Shown here: positions 23,100 to 34,479 of the stretch, in pieces | Layout of the letters: every line of letters begins with the position of its first letter | How positions within the stretch are numbered: position 1 is the first letter of the stretch | NCBI GenBank assembly: GCA_022478985.1 | Contig: JAKSZP010006688.1 | Span: 124,001-188,000 of the forward strand | Length of the DNA stretch: 64,000 bases | Reading direction: 5' to 3' | Source: Massospora cicadina | Taxonomy: Eukaryota; Entomophthoromycota; Entomophthoromycetes; Entomophthorales; Entomophthoraceae | Program-made: the position numbers and the translations under genes | The notes under the pieces: generated by a model | What the model was told of the DNA's origin: nothing | The model's input: the letters and a program-made list of their open reading frames with translations, nothing else | The model's database searches: none

Positions 23100-24050
23100 G
23101 AGTATCTTTGATTCTGAGAAGGCAGAACATCTTCCCTTTCACACCTAAATTTGACTTAGGATTCCGAACAGTGGTACAGTTGGTGAACATCAACTACCCT
23201 TTGTACTTGCACACAGCATAAGAGGAGGTTGCTCTTAACACCTAGCTAGACGATATGCTCAAGAATGATTGGTTGTTTAAAAGAGACGTCACCAATTGCC
23301 TCCCCCATCGTTTTTGCCAAGAAGGTCGATGGTTCTCTCCGCCCCTGCATGGATTATGACCTCCTAAATAAAATTTCAGTGAGTGATCCCTACCCTTTAC
23401 CCCTTGAGCAGACTATCAGTCAAGTGATTGCAAAGTCTTACATGTTCTCCAAACTTGACTTTGTCAATGTCTTTAACCAAATAAGGGTCTTGGAAGGTCA
23501 AGAATGGCTTACTGCAAATTGTACCAAATGAGGTATCTTTCAGTTCTGCATAATGCCCTTTGGGCTGAAGAACGCCCAGCCACCTTTTAATGAATAATCA
23601 ATAGTGTGCTGGGTGACCTCCCGGTTTAAATGCGCGGTCACATACATTGATGACATCCTAATTCATTCCTCAACTCCCAAGCAACACGCTAAAGACTTAG
23701 AAGCGGTCATGGCTGCTTTGCACAAAGTGGGCCTGTTTGTCAAGCCTTCTAAATGCGAGTTTTATAAGGAGGAAGTTACCTTTCTCAGGAACCTGGTCTT
23801 AAAAGTTGGGTACGCAATCCTGCCCAACAAGTTAGATGCCATCCGTGAGTGGCTGACTCCTACAACCCAGAAACAATTACGGAGTTTCTTGGGTACTATT
23901 ATTTCTAAAAAAATTTCTCTGGCCCTTTCCCAATTAGCTGCTCCGCTCCACCCCCTCCTCGGTAAGAATGTGCCCTTCCGCTGGACCTCCAAATTCCAGC
24001 AGGCATTTGAGTCAATTAAAGAAGTATCCTTATTCCCCCTATACTAAAAC
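23100..24050 (+). pseudogene. Element E reverse transcriptase
   Basis: RT blocks include ASPIVFAKKVDGSLRPCMDY, LLNKISVSDPYPLPL, MFSKLDFVNVFNQIRV, GIFQFCIMPFGLKNA and VTYIDDILIHSS (catalytic YIDD). The connection domain reads VGLFVKPSKCEFYKEEVTFL and ANKLD-like IREWLTPTTQKQLRSFLG. Stops at about 23530 and a frameshift near 23590 interrupt an otherwise long frame. Confidence 0.92.
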
Positions 24051-24420
24051 ATGCGGACCCCACTAAACTTTATATCATCGATTGTGATGCTTCAGCAGTA
24101 GCATTTGGGGCAGTTCTGCTTCAGGAGCATGATGGCTTAGAACATCCAGTTGCTTACTTTTCCCGGAAATTTACTTCAACTGAGCAATCATGGGCCATTT
24201 ATGATAAAATTGGCAGCTGTAGCATGGGCATTGACTCATGGCGGTACCTGTTACAGGTTGCTCAGCATGAGTTAAATGTGCGTATGGACCACCAAGCCCT
24301 TTTATATTTCTGAAACCTCAAAAATTAGCACATAGACAGGCTCATACTTATTGGGATTTATGCAGTTTCAATTTTAAATAATTTGTGAAAGGTGCATTAA
24401 ATGTGCTTTCCAACTTTCTT
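24051..24420 (+). pseudogene. Element E RNase H
   Basis: ADPTKLYIIDCDASAVAFGA holds the first catalytic Asp, EHPVAYFSRKFTSTEQSWAI precedes the Glu position, and NVRMDHQALLYF is the third block with MDH for the usual TDH. A frameshift near 24215 and a stop at 24311 break it. Confidence 0.85.
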
Positions 24421-24439
24421 AGCCATAACCTGGCTCATT

Positions 24440-25540
24440 GCCCCATGGACTTGGAGGAAGTGGACTTGGTTACTGTGATCCCCACCACCCAAATCCTATC
24501 TATTGTTCCGCCTGTGGTTGCCTCAGTAGATTTGTCTCTAGATGCTCCGCTCATTTCACAGGTTTTGTCAGCACAGATTTCCTGCCCCAAAGGAGTGGAG
24601 TTACTCAATCAATCAGCCCTACAAAGCCACAAACATTCCCTGCATTCCTCAGTGAGGGGTCTCATTTATTTTAGGTTGTGGATTTGGGTTCTTTTCCTTT
24701 AGAACTGAGGTGTTTTGTGCGCATCATGACCCTCCCACAATCAACCATCCGGGCAACAAGAAATGCATTGAATTGATCAAGCAGACTTTAACTGGGTGGG
24801 TTTAACTAAGGAAGTCCAGCCTGGATCACTGATTGTGTTACTTGCGCTCAAGCCAAGTTGGACCGCTCAGGAAGAAATGGCCTCCTACATCCCTTACAAC
24901 AGGCGGAGGGTCCATGGACATTGGTGTCTGTGGATTCTATTGTCAAACTCCACTGTTCAAAGGGGTTTACGACAGTGATGGTTATGGTTGATTGCTTCAG
25001 AAAATTTTCCCTATTTGATCCCTGTGCTTCCATGATCACGTCAGAAGAGACTGATCACCTCTTCATACGCCATGTGTTCTCTATGTTTGGTCTTCCACAA
25101 ATGATCATCAGTGACCGTGGACCCCAATTTACAGTGTGGTTTTTGAATGAGCTTTTAACTATTTTAAAAATCACCCCATGCCAATCCACCGCATACTACC
25201 CCCAGTCTGATGGACAAACCGAGCGGGTTAACCAAATTTTGGAACTGTATTTGCGTTGTTACGCGTCAGATACACAAGATACCTGGGCCAATGACCTTCC
25301 TCTCGGCCAATTTGCCTACAATAACAGTACTACGCTTCAACAGGGTTTTACTCCATATGAAGCGACGTTGGGTTATAATTCCTCTTTCTCAGTTGGTCCC
25401 TGCTTACGTCCAGAGGTCCCTGCTACCACAGATCATGTTGAACATATTCGGTCTACCCAGTCCTTGGTGTGAAAGCATCTCACAAAGGCTATTGACAATT
25501 ATAAATGGTTTGCAGATCGTAAATGACTTCCTGGTCACAA
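24440..25540 (+). pseudogene. Element E integrase
   Basis: The zinc region before 24850 is poorly preserved (DCVTCAQAKLDRSG-like wording at about 24830). The core at 24858-25472 is long and open. GPWTLVSVDSIV has the first Asp, MIISDRGPQF the second, and SDGQTERVNQILELYLR the Glu, all three in their normal context. FAYNNSTTLQQGFTPYEATL follows. This is the best-preserved domain of E, about 200 codons without a stop. It inserts the cDNA in the nucleus. Confidence 0.92.
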
Positions 25541-25754
25541 TATCATGGTGGGATCAAATGTTATGTTAGATACTCGCCATCTACAGATGCAGGTGCCTTC
25601 CCAGAAGTTTGCAAGCAAGCGCTCGGGTCCCCATCTGGTGGTAGAAGACTTGAGGAATGGTGCTTTCCGGTTAAAACTGCCAGCTCATTGGAAACAACAC
25701 CCCATCCTCCACATATCCCAGTCTTCCCCATTAAAGGGGATCGTTCCCACCGAA

Positions 25755-25975
25755 CCTGAACCAATTGTGATAGAGGATGCAGAGGAAGCTGAGGTGGAAA
25801 ACATCTTGGCGTCCCACAAATCCTGGCAGTTGTTCAGTATCTCGTCATGTGGAAGAAGTATCTGGCTTATGAGAACAGTTGGGTCAAGGCTCAGGATTGC
25901 GCTAATTGCATGGAACTGGTCGAAGCATTTCATGAGTCCTACCATGACGCTCCCCGCGCCCCAAAAAAAGTTGCA
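25755..25975 (+). pseudogene. Element E chromodomain
   Basis: EEAEVENILASHKSWQ begins the chromodomain in one frame. After a one-base shift near 25840 it continues YLVMWKKYLAYENSWVKAQD and CMELVEAFHESYHD. The aromatic positions (Y-V-W and W) and the C-terminal helix are typical of chromoviral integrase tails, which target histone marks. Element H has the same module at 61375. Confidence 0.82.
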
Positions 25976-26750
25976 ACAGTAATGGCAATCAAACTGCCCA
26001 AGGCTCATAAGAATTTGGCCCTTGTGCAGTTTCCTGGCAGTGGTGCCCTTCCTTTGGAAAAAGTAAAGGGTAATGTAAGTCCAGGGGAACGTCCCATGTG
26101 CATAGATCAGTCGCTCTTTCTGTTTCTGAGCAAAAAGGGGCTGAGGACAGTGGCCATACCCCTCGTCAACCAGGGTGACCTCGCCCACATGGTAGATGAG
26201 CGCTTGGTAATGGCCTTCCCTCTTCAGACCCCTCCCCCAGTATCTTTAATCACCTCAGCCAAACTCATTAGCCAAGCTAAGGAAATCTGTGCCAAGATCA
26301 CTGAATTAAAGTCAATCATTCCGAAACCAATAGAAATCAAGCCCAACAATTGGAATCTACATTGTCAAAAAGGGATGAAGGTTGAATTATTGGCCAGAAT
26401 TGCTGATGGTTTCAATTTTCCCAGCAGTGCGATCATCAAAATTAACCCTCTCTCTAAATCATCAAGGATGATCCCTTACATGCAGCTCCCATCTGGCAAA
26501 TTGTGAGTTGCAGCTGATGCAGCGCTTTTGACTGAAAGAATGGTCCAGCAACTGAGCACGGGTGGGTTAGGCATCCTGAACCTGTTCCCAACCAAATGGG
26601 ACTGCCCTTACGTGGGGTGGCCCTGGGGGATTCCCGTTGCTCGTTGGGCCAGATGCTGTCATGCCAACTGCTGGAAATGCAGTAAAATCTCAGTTAGGGC
26701 GTTCGAGGTTGAACCAACAGTGACTCAGCCTGCCGCCAAATCCTTTGATA
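25847..26750 (+). CDS. Pol chromodomain fused in frame to the LTR-encoded ORF (element E 3' copy)
   Basis: One open frame of 219 codons (25847-26506) starts in the chromodomain, runs through a linker (MAIKLPKAHKNLALVQF), crosses the LTR boundary at 26074 and continues as SPGERPMCIDQSLFLFLSKK, QGDLAHMVDERLVMAFPL and GMKVELLARIADGFNF. After a stop at 26504 the same protein goes on (26528 on): QLSTGGLGILNLFPTKWD, GWPWGIPVARWARCCHAN and CWKCSK. Copy 1 has a sense codon at that stop. The end is a cysteine/histidine cluster that could bind metal. Function unknown. Confidence 0.6.
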
Positions 26751-27192
26751 TTGGTTCCTATTAAGCTTATCTGCCCCCATCCCCAAATAATTCGCTAGTT
26801 AGGTTGAACTTGAGGGACCCAATCCCAGCTTGTTTCCGCATCAATCAACCACTATTTAATCAGTTGCATCACACTGAGAAAATTGCTGGTCGATTTTTCT
26901 TTTTATTTTCCATTAAAAAATCCTTTCCCCAAATTTAGTTTTTTATGTTGAAAAATAAACCACCCTTTCCGCCAGCACTCACACCCCTCAGTGTTAATGG
27001 CCATACTCATTTGGTATTTCATTATGTTCCTGTACGAGATTCTGGCTCATCAGCAGTTATTGGTGAAACTCCTCTATAGTTTCATATCCGTCATACCAGC
27101 AGCAGTGCCTCTGGCATTCTGGTTTGCCGTTCGGGTGCTCTGGCACCTAGGCTGGCAGTCCAGACTAATTTTAACTTGTTGTTTGCCTGACA
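26074..27192 (+). repeat. 3' LTR of element E
   Basis: Begins TGTAAGTCCAGGGGAACGTC after the purine-rich GGAAAAAGTAAAGGGTAA and ends GCCTGACA. It is colinear with the 5' LTR with scattered substitutions. By eye the copies are roughly nine-tenths identical or better, so the insertion is not recent. Confidence 0.9.
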
Positions 27193-28330
27193 TGTACCAT
27201 GAAGGGCTTTACAGGGAAATTGTGGGGCCCTACCAGAAATCGCAGCTTGAACCCCATGTGGCTCCAGGCTACGGTTACCAGGACATATTAAAGTGAAGGT
27301 ATTGCTAATAAACCTTCAGAAATAGTCTATAACGGTTCAAAGGCACCAAGTGGTGGCTTATTTATACTTCTTCCTAATAATGAGGTCCGCCATATTCATG
27401 ATTTTGGGTCTTGGGAGGACCTCATCCCACTTGTAAAAATCTCATTCTGCATAATGACAGTGATTCTGCAGGAAGCTCTGACTGGGTTGTTAGAGGAACA
27501 AAAAGATAAGGCGATGGCCTTGTTTGACAATTACTGAGATATTTTTGCTTCTGATGACCACGATTTGGGAAGTGCACGCGGGGTGGTTCAGTGGGTAGAC
27601 ATTGGAGAACACCTCTCATTCAGTCACAACCCATCCGGCGCTCCAAGGCTGTATAGGAAGTATTCTCCAATGAGGTAGACAAATTGATTGAGCAGTGGAT
27701 GTTAGAGCCATCCAAGAGTCCATGGGCAACTCTGGTGCTCATTGTTAAGAAAAAAAGGTGGCACAAACTGGGTGATCATCAACTACTAGAAGCTTCATAG
27801 CGTATTAAAGAAGAACTTCTATCCTCTCCCACAGATTGATGATTCTCTAGATCAGCTGGGAGGCGCTAACTACTTCTCTGTCAAAAACTTGATATTGGAG
27901 TACTGGCAGATTGAGTTTCCAGCAGCGGAACGTGAGAGATGCACTATAATCACCTAAAAGGTTTTGCTCAGCCTACAGGTATGCCACAGGGTTTGTGCAA
28001 CGCCCCAGCTACGTTCCAGCGTGATGTGGATACGATCTTAGGTAACCTGAAACTGTCCTGCGTTCTAATATACCTCAATGATATCAACGTGTTCTCACAA
28101 ATGTTCACAGGGCATCTTGACCACTTAGAACAAGTGTTCCGCTGACTTGCTGATGCAACATAAAGCTCAAGCCTCAGAAATGCCATTTTTTCAAGGAGCA
28201 ATTGGAATACCATGGATTTTTAATGGACTCAAAAGGGCTTAAACTGCAGACGGTGAAGGTGGAAGCTATACATAAATGCTCATCCAGGCAACAAGTGAGA
28301 TATACAGGTGTTTTTGGGGATGGTTAGTTA
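27193..28330 (+). pseudogene. Element D linker and reverse transcriptase
   Basis: EGLYREIVGPYQK and HVAPGYGYQDI match the A linker. The RT shows SKSPWATLVLIVKK-like wording, LDQLGGANYFSVKNL, GMPQGLCNAPATFQRDVDTI and VLIYLNDINVFSQ. The catalytic box is YLND instead of YLDD, so one catalytic Asp is lost. KLKPQKCHFFKEQLEYHGF follows in a shifted frame near 28170. Confidence 0.88.
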
Positions 28331-28900
28331 CTACTGGCGGTTCATTTCAAGCTTCAGCTGTATTGGGACACCGCTCTTTGAGTTATTAAAGAAAAACGCC
28401 ACTTTTGAAAGGATTAAACGATGCCAGAATTCTTTTGATGTCCTGAGGACCACATTGGCTAGTGCGCCTGTTTTGCAATACCTAATTTCAATAAAGTAAT
28501 TTATTGTACAAATAGATGCTTCCCTTCCCGAAAAAGGGGCTGTGCTATCCCAAAAAGATGATGAAGGTGTGGAGCACCCCAATGCGTTTTACAGCCAAAA
28601 CCTGAAATGTCATGAACATATTTACACCGTGACTGAGCGGGAGTGCTTGGTGGTGATATATGCTTATAAACAGTCCATGTATACCTTCATGTGGTGAAAT
28701 TCAAAGTGGTGACCAATCTTGTCTCATTGCGCTGGCTGCAGAATCTTCAGTAATCATGAGGGCGGCTCGCGCAATGGGCATTGAAATCTAAGTGTATGCC
28801 TTCAAAATAGTACACCAGACAGGGGAAAAACATCATAATGTGGACTATCTCTCGCTATTACCAAATTTTGCCATTTGGCAGATTTGACCAACATCATTAA
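28331..28900 (+). pseudogene. Element D RNase H
   Basis: PLFELLKKNATFERIKRCQN leads into FIVQIDASLPEKGAVLSQKD with the first Asp intact. EHPNAFYSQNLKCHEHIYTV and TERECLVVIYAYKQ carry the Glu. The third block reads VTNLVSLRWLQN, where TNL replaces TDH. Frameshifts lie near 28495 and 28675. Confidence 0.82.
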
Positions 28901-29092
28901 TGAGAATCTGATTGTGGGAAAATATCACGATGAGCTACCTCAGGTGATCAAAGTGCTTGATGTGCTTAGACAGGATACTTTCTTGCAATGGGGAACTATA
29001 TAAGTTTTTTTGGAGAATCGACACTGAGCTTCCTGAAACCCTCTGCCAGGCCAGCAATTATCTTGGATGTACATAGGGCGGTAGGTCATAGA
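28901..29092 (+). pseudogene. Element D integrase, part 1
   Basis: Upstream arm of the integrase, ending in DVHRAVGHR, the start of the HHCC zinc region. The solo LTR at 29093 cuts it. Removing that LTR and one ATAGA copy joins it in frame to GLWKRLEYLRLY. Confidence 0.8.
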
Positions 29093-29668
29093 TGTAACGA
29101 TTAGAAAAACCCCAGTTCCAATTGCCATATATTTGAACAATTCTTCAGTGCACGACAGCCAACCAAAGCAGCTTAACTGAATAGGGAGAGGTTTGGGGCA
29201 CCAACAGCGCCAAACATTCACTTACTATTGGTTGGTTATGCCAAGTCCTCTAGGATAGTTGGTCCAAAACCAACCTACTCAAAAACTCCTCAACAGAGGA
29301 AAAGACCAACAGGTAAGTGAGGTATGCAAACCCCAAAAAACCTTTATTTTATTCAGGACGATTAAAGGACCCACCGACCAGAGCTCATCTGGGGAGCAAC
29401 TGACAATGCTCCCCAGAAAGGGAATGCTCGGGGTAGAATTCCAAACTTAACTTTGGAATGGGCTGGAGCACCTTATAAAGGCAGCTCTTTGGGGACCTCA
29501 CCCAAGCTATTGATTAGGCTCGCACAAGCCTAATCTACAGCTTGGGTGAGGCACAACCCAGCGCCCAAAATGACCAAACCAAAAATGTTTTTAAAAGCGA
29601 TCTGACTCAGATTTGAAAATCTGGATTCGAGTCATAATTCAACAATTGAGTCAAACTTTACTGTCACA
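29093..29668 (+). repeat. Solo LTR S in element D integrase
   Basis: 576 bp from TGTAACGATTAG to TTACTGTCACA with a perfect duplication ATAGA (29088-29092 and 29669-29673). It does not resemble the other LTRs here, so it represents a separate family. It contains CACCTTATAAAGGC (TATA-like, 29470) and a strong hairpin (29496-29551). Orientation is given as + because of the TATA-like box. Confidence 0.88.
29496..29551 (+). other. Large hairpin inside solo LTR S
   Basis: CCTCACCCAAGCT (29496-29508) pairs with AGCTTGGGTGAGG (29539-29551), and inside it GATTAGGCT (29512-29520) pairs with AGCCTAATC (29527-29535). There is a 3x3 internal loop and a 6-nt terminal loop. All 22 stem pairs are perfect. 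Confidence 0.85.
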
Positions 29669-30689
29669 ATAGAGGGTTGTGGAAAAGGCTGGAGTACTTG
29701 CGACTCTATTGCTATTAGGAGAGAATGCACTACAATGTGCTTGAGATGGTTGATTGTTGTCATCAGTGCCAAGTGGGGAAACCTTTCCACAAAAAGACCA
29801 CCTACCATCTGGTTAAGACTCGTTTTGCATAATATACTGTTTCTCTTAATGTGGTGGGACCTCTCATGATTGGTGCAAACTGCTCTAAGTAAATAAAAGT
29901 AGCATTTGAACATTTGACGAGATGGGAGGAAGCAAGAGCAATCAATGATTTGGGGGTTGTCCCACCACCAAGTTTATTATGGAGTGTGTCATACAGCAAC
30001 ATGGCTGTCCGCATTTATCCTCACAGACAACAGAACCATTTTCACATCACATATCCTTCCCAAGTTGAATGAACTGATGGCAATCTGCGGGGCCTTGACT
30101 ACACCTTACCACCCTGAATCTAATGGAATGGTGTAACGGGTCAACATAATGTTTGTAAACATTATTTGCAAGCTGGTAAAGGATTGGCCCTCTGAATGGA
30201 GTACCCTCCTGTTCACCACCATCTTTGCCTATAATATCAGCTACCACTGGTCAGTGGGTAAGAGTCCTTTCAATTTCTCTATGGTAGACATCCAGCTTTT
30301 CCCGCTTTTCTTTACTCCTGTGTGGAGGATACTGGCGTAGTAGAACTTCAGTGTTATCTAACCAACTTAACTATCTGATAAAACTACAGTCAGAAGCTTA
30401 TTCTACCAGCTTAGCTAAGAAGATTCATGATCAGGTAACAGACCAAAGTAGACATAGTGGACTCCCACAGTTTGCTGTATTAGATCATGCCTTGTTCCAC
30501 AACCATTATGTATTTGAAAAGAAGAACAAGCTTGCTAACATCTGGATTGGACCATTTTAAATAAATGAAAAGACTGGTATTACTTCCTACACTATTAAGG
30601 AACCCGCAGTGGTTATATTATTAACCAAGTTCACGCAAAGTTCCCCAAACCTACAAGCAACAGAGCTTATCACCCAGTCAAGGGGGTAA
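29669..30689 (+). pseudogene. Element D integrase, part 2, and purine tract
   Basis: Continues with NVLEMVDCCHQCQVGKPF (zinc cysteines) and KKTTYHLVKTRFA. The core has VSLNVVGPLMIGANCS (Asn replaces the first catalytic Asp), ILTDNRTIFTSHILPKLNEL (second Asp) and TPYHPESNGMV. The tail has SLAKKIHDQVTDQSRHSGLP. It ends CAGTCAAGGGGGTAA, the purine tract before the 3' LTR. Stops near 29830, 30135 and 30340. Confidence 0.85.
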
Positions 30690-30810
30690 TGTCAAGAAAT
30701 TGATATGACTCTACAATAAGCTATATATCTGGCAGATCGTAATTTATGAGTCAGGTGAGCCTCAAGATCGAGTGGAAAATTATGGTGATGTGAGGCAAAT
30801 TGATTGAAGT
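30690..30810 (+). repeat. 3' LTR of element D, first part
   Basis: TGTCAAGAAATTGATATGAC to ATTGATTGAAGT, matching the first 120 bp of the 5' LTR at 18557. Element F interrupts it, and the rest is at 37255-37637. Confidence 0.9.
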
Positions 30811-31370
30811 TGTTATAACTTTGGCGGAATCGTTGAGATACGCTGGGGGATTTTTCACGGGGTCAAACCCACTGAGCAATCAGAAAGATTATATGAAGAT
30901 TGTTGGCCCACAAACACATCAATATATAATAAAAATATGGAGCTATTTTCCCCAAACGACACTTTATTTATTTAACTATTTATAGCTGTTGCTTATTGTT
31001 CCTCTCTCACTAACCTAATAACAATCCTCCCCTTCAATCATCTCATCTCGCAGAAATCTCAGCAACTTCATATAATACCATTTGATCAGCGTAGTAATTC
31101 AGCTCTGCCATACCTTATTGGTTCTTGCAGAGTATGGTATTTGCAATTTGCTATCACCTTAGTTTGAGGCAATCATACTCAATATTTATCAATTGTCAAC
31201 ATTTCCAAATTACCCTATTTGAAGGCAATCCAATTATAACTCTTTTACAACCCAAAATCGCCTCAATTTAAGGTGCTCAAAGAATCATATTTAATATCAT
31301 GGTCGGCAGAATCTCCCTAATCCGTCATAGCTATTCAGGCTTATCGTCCAGTCATATTAGAATCTTGACA
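30811..31370 (-). repeat. 3' LTR of element F
   Basis: 560 bp. On the minus strand it starts TGTCAAGATTCTAATATGAC after the purine tract CAAGGGGGGTAA (31371-31382) and ends AAGTTATAACA. It matches 36689-37254 throughout. Confidence 0.9.
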
Positions 31371-31382
31371 TTACCCCCCTTG

Positions 31383-32500
31383 ACTGGACTATAAGGCTCC
31401 TATGGCTTATATGGCCAGAGGAAAATTGCATGTGCTTGGTTAATAATAAGACTACTTGCGGGGTCCTTAATAGTCTAGGTGTCAATGCTTGTTTTCTCAA
31501 TGACTTCAAATGCCCAATCCAGATGCTGGCCAATTTGTGCTTATGTACAAACCCATGTTGGTCATGGAACAGAACCATGTCTCCCTCCTTGAACTTAGCC
31601 AACCCACTCTGCCCTACATGATTGGCATCCTGATTCTTGATCTTCTTGGAAAAATTGAAAGAGTATGCTTTGGTTTGCTATTTGATCAATGTGTCCGCAA
31701 GGTTAGCCAAATAACGGTGGAGTTCTATTCTGCTGGTGTCTTCTTCAAAATAAAGTAATGCTGGAAGAGCTGGGTGTTGTCCATAAATTAGTTGGAAGGG
31801 GCTCTTCCCCATGGCGGAATGGTATCTAATATTATAAACAAAAATGGCGGTGGAGAGGAGGGAACTCCAATCAGAAGGTTAATCCCTTACCAATTTCTGA
31901 AGTATGTTTACCAAGGATTCATTAACACCTTTGACCATCCTGTTGGACTCAGGGTGGTATGGGGTCTTTAGCACTCCACAGATAATCATCAATTCATTGA
32001 GCTTGGGTAAAATGTGCAAGGTGAAGGTGGTTCCATTGTCAGAAAGGATGATCTTAGGACGGCCATGTCGCTGGAGTATACACAACACATCACAAACTTG
32101 GCCACTGTGACCGCCCCCAAGTCCCATATGGCCCTGGCTTCAAGCCACCTGGTCAAGTGGTCAATCGTCATCAGAATGTACTTTGACCAGTTAACTCCTG
32201 TTATCAGAGAGCCAATGATATCTAAGGAAACCATATGCCAAGTAAAATGTGGTTTCACTAATCAGTAAGAAGTCTTCTGGTGGAACAGCTTTTCCACTTG
32301 GCACTAGTGACAGCAGGAAATGATTTTGAGCATATCAAATTGCATGATTTCCAAGTAGTACTGAGGCCGCAACAATTCCAAGGTCTTACAAACTCCCTCA
32401 TGTACAACTTCTCGGTGTGTGTTCATAATAATGTTGGGTCAGGCTGAAGGTCTTGGGATGTTTACTGTAGCATCCCCCATCCACTTGTACAACTCACCAA
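31383..32500 (-). pseudogene. Element F integrase
   Basis: Minus-strand frames give HTRREVVHEGVCKTL-like wording, SCCHQCQVEKLF (zinc region, 32290), FTWHMVSLDIIGSLITGVNW (first Asp), IDHLTRWLEARAIWDLGAV, KIILSDNGTTFTLHILPK (second Asp), TPYHPESNRMVKGVNES (Glu position reads K) and the tail MAKFKEGDMVLFHDQHGFVH. Frameshifts near 32050 and 31870. No chromodomain. Confidence 0.88.
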
Positions 32501-32569
32501 ATAACTAGAAAGTGTTGTCTCTTATTCCATCCAATACTTTGATGAATTAAGGCGGTTCATCAGCGTACT

Positions 32570-33060
32570 TTCCTCTGAGAATCTTGCTAAACACTATGTC
32601 ACTCAGATCTTCCATAATGGCAATGGTTGGAAATCTTGATAAGCTTTGGCATTTTGGTGTTTTGATCTTGGTCAGTGGAGAATCTCAAAGTTGTAAGCCT
32701 GTAGTTTGAGGGCCCATCTGGGTAGGCTCTCTTCAGGCTCCTTGAGGTTCTGCAGCCAGCGTAACAAAGCATGATTATCACGACCTTGAACTTCACTCCA
32801 TGCAAATATACTTTAAATTGCTTATATGCATATAATACTGCTAAGCAATCCCATTTTGTCACAGTGTAATTAAGTTCATGGCAATTAAGGCTTTGACTGC
32901 AGTACGCCACTGGGTGCTCCTCCACTTCATAATCCTTTTGGGATAGGACCGCCCCAACGGCGGAAAGAGACACATCCATCTGGACAATGAACTCATTATC
33001 AAAATTAGGGTAATGCAGAACTGGCGCGCTGATTATCACTGTTCAAAGTAAATTGAATGA
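32570..33060 (-). pseudogene. Element F RNase H
   Basis: A single frame of 146 codons (32599-33039). NEFIVQMDVSLSAVGAVLSQ holds the first Asp, EEHPVAYCSQSLNCHELNYT follows, and TKWDCLAVLYAYKQFKVYLH has Asp where the catalytic Glu is normal. The frame breaks at the TDH position (near 32775), then HALLRWLQNL-like wording continues. Confidence 0.88.
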
Positions 33061-34160
33061 GCATTGGCAGCGTTCTGTCCATTCAAACGGGGCGTTCTTC
33101 TTTAGTAACTCAAACAGCGGCCCTCCGATACAACTGAAATTGAGTATAAAGTGGCAGTAATAGCTGACCATCCCCAAAATACTTGTATATCACGTTTGCT
33201 GTTTGCTGAGTAGACAACGCCCAGATAGCCTCCACCTTGGCTGGTTGGGGCCTTTAGCCCAGTCGCATCCACCACAAACCCAAGGTACTCCAGTTGGTCC
33301 TTAAAGAAGTGGCATTTATGGGGCTTTATTTTAATATTGGCCTTTGCAAGCCAGTGTAAAACCTCATCCAGGTGGGTAAGATGCTCAAAGAATGTATGCA
33401 AAAAGACATTAATATTGTTGAGGTACACAAGGAAGCACAACAGATTCAGGTCGTCAAGAATGGTGTTTATGGCCCGCTGAAACGTAGCTGGGGCATTACA
33501 TAGCCCTTGAAGCACAAGGGTCAGTTGAAAAAGCCCTTTAGACGTGATAATGGTGCACTTCTCCTGTTCCGCTGTGCGCAACTCAATCTGCCAATAACTG
33601 GATATCAAGTCCATCACTGAGAAGTAATAAACTCCACCTAACCAAAAAAGCACATCATTGATCTGCAACAAAGGGTACAAATCCTTCTTGGTGATGTTGT
33701 AGAGCTTCTTGTAGTCTATTACTACCCAGTTGGTACCATCCTTCCTTTAGACAATCAGAATGGGCAAAGCCCACAGACTCTTTGAAGGTTTAAGCATCCC
33801 TTGCTCGAGCAGCTTTTCTATCTCCTCAGTTACTACTTCCTTGGCTGCCCTGGAATTGTTGATTGGTTGTGATCTGAGGGGGGATAATCCCCAGTGTTCA
33901 ATTGATGGACAACGCCCCACACTCACCTAAATCATGATCATCAACAGCAAAGATCTCCTTGTATTTTTGAAATAAAGTTATCGCCTGATCTTTCTGAATT
34001 TCTGATAATACCATTACTTTTTTGTGCAGTACCACCATCATTACGCCAAGTTGAGGTATTAAAGGTATTCCAAATTCATCCGGTGGCCCAAAATCGTGAA
34101 CCTGGAGGACCACCTCCACTGGGATTGGATGTAAAAGCACCACTATTTGGTGTCAGTGAA
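33061..34160 (-). pseudogene. Element F linker and reverse transcriptase
   Basis: The linker frame 33898-34143 reads VLLHPIPVEVVLQVHDFGPP and AITLFQKYKEIFAVDDHDLG. The RT frame 33102-33680 (192 codons) reads YYFSVMDLISSYWQIELRTA, GLFQLTLVLQGLCNAPATFQ and FLVYLNNINVFLHTF. The catalytic box is YLNN, so both catalytic Asp residues are replaced and the enzyme is dead even where the frame is open. KIKPHKCHFFKDQLEYLGFV follows. Confidence 0.9.
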
Positions 34161-34479
34161 TTTGCTTCAAGTCATGCTGTAGATTTTCTAACAATACCTT
34201 GTTCTCTCCATGACCTGGGCTAATAATGCCTGGAGCCACATGGGGCTCAAACTGCAACTGCTGTTAAAGGCCAAGGATCTCCCTTACAGACCAATTGGCA
34301 CTTCCACCTCTAGCTCAGTGTTTACTATAGCTTGGTGGCCGGAGGGGATGGATACAACCAGCAGCTCTGAGCGGCAGCCCTTGATATTTATATATTTTAA
34401 GGGAAAGGGCCCAGGTCTTGCTCTTTAGTCAATGGTAGCGAACTGGAATCACCCCATCACTATAGGCCAAGTTGATATG

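Larger units (their letters stand above)
21203..27192 (+). mobile_element. Chromovirus (Ty3/Gypsy with chromodomain) E
   Basis: LTRs of 1120 and 1119 bp bracket an internal part of 3.75 kb. Flanks are CGTAC (21198-21202) and TGTAC (27193-27197), one mismatch. Internal order is protease, RT, RNase H, integrase, chromodomain. Between the 5' LTR and the protease there are only about 300 bp, so a normal gag is absent. The LTR itself contains a long open frame. Inserted in element D. Confidence 0.92.
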
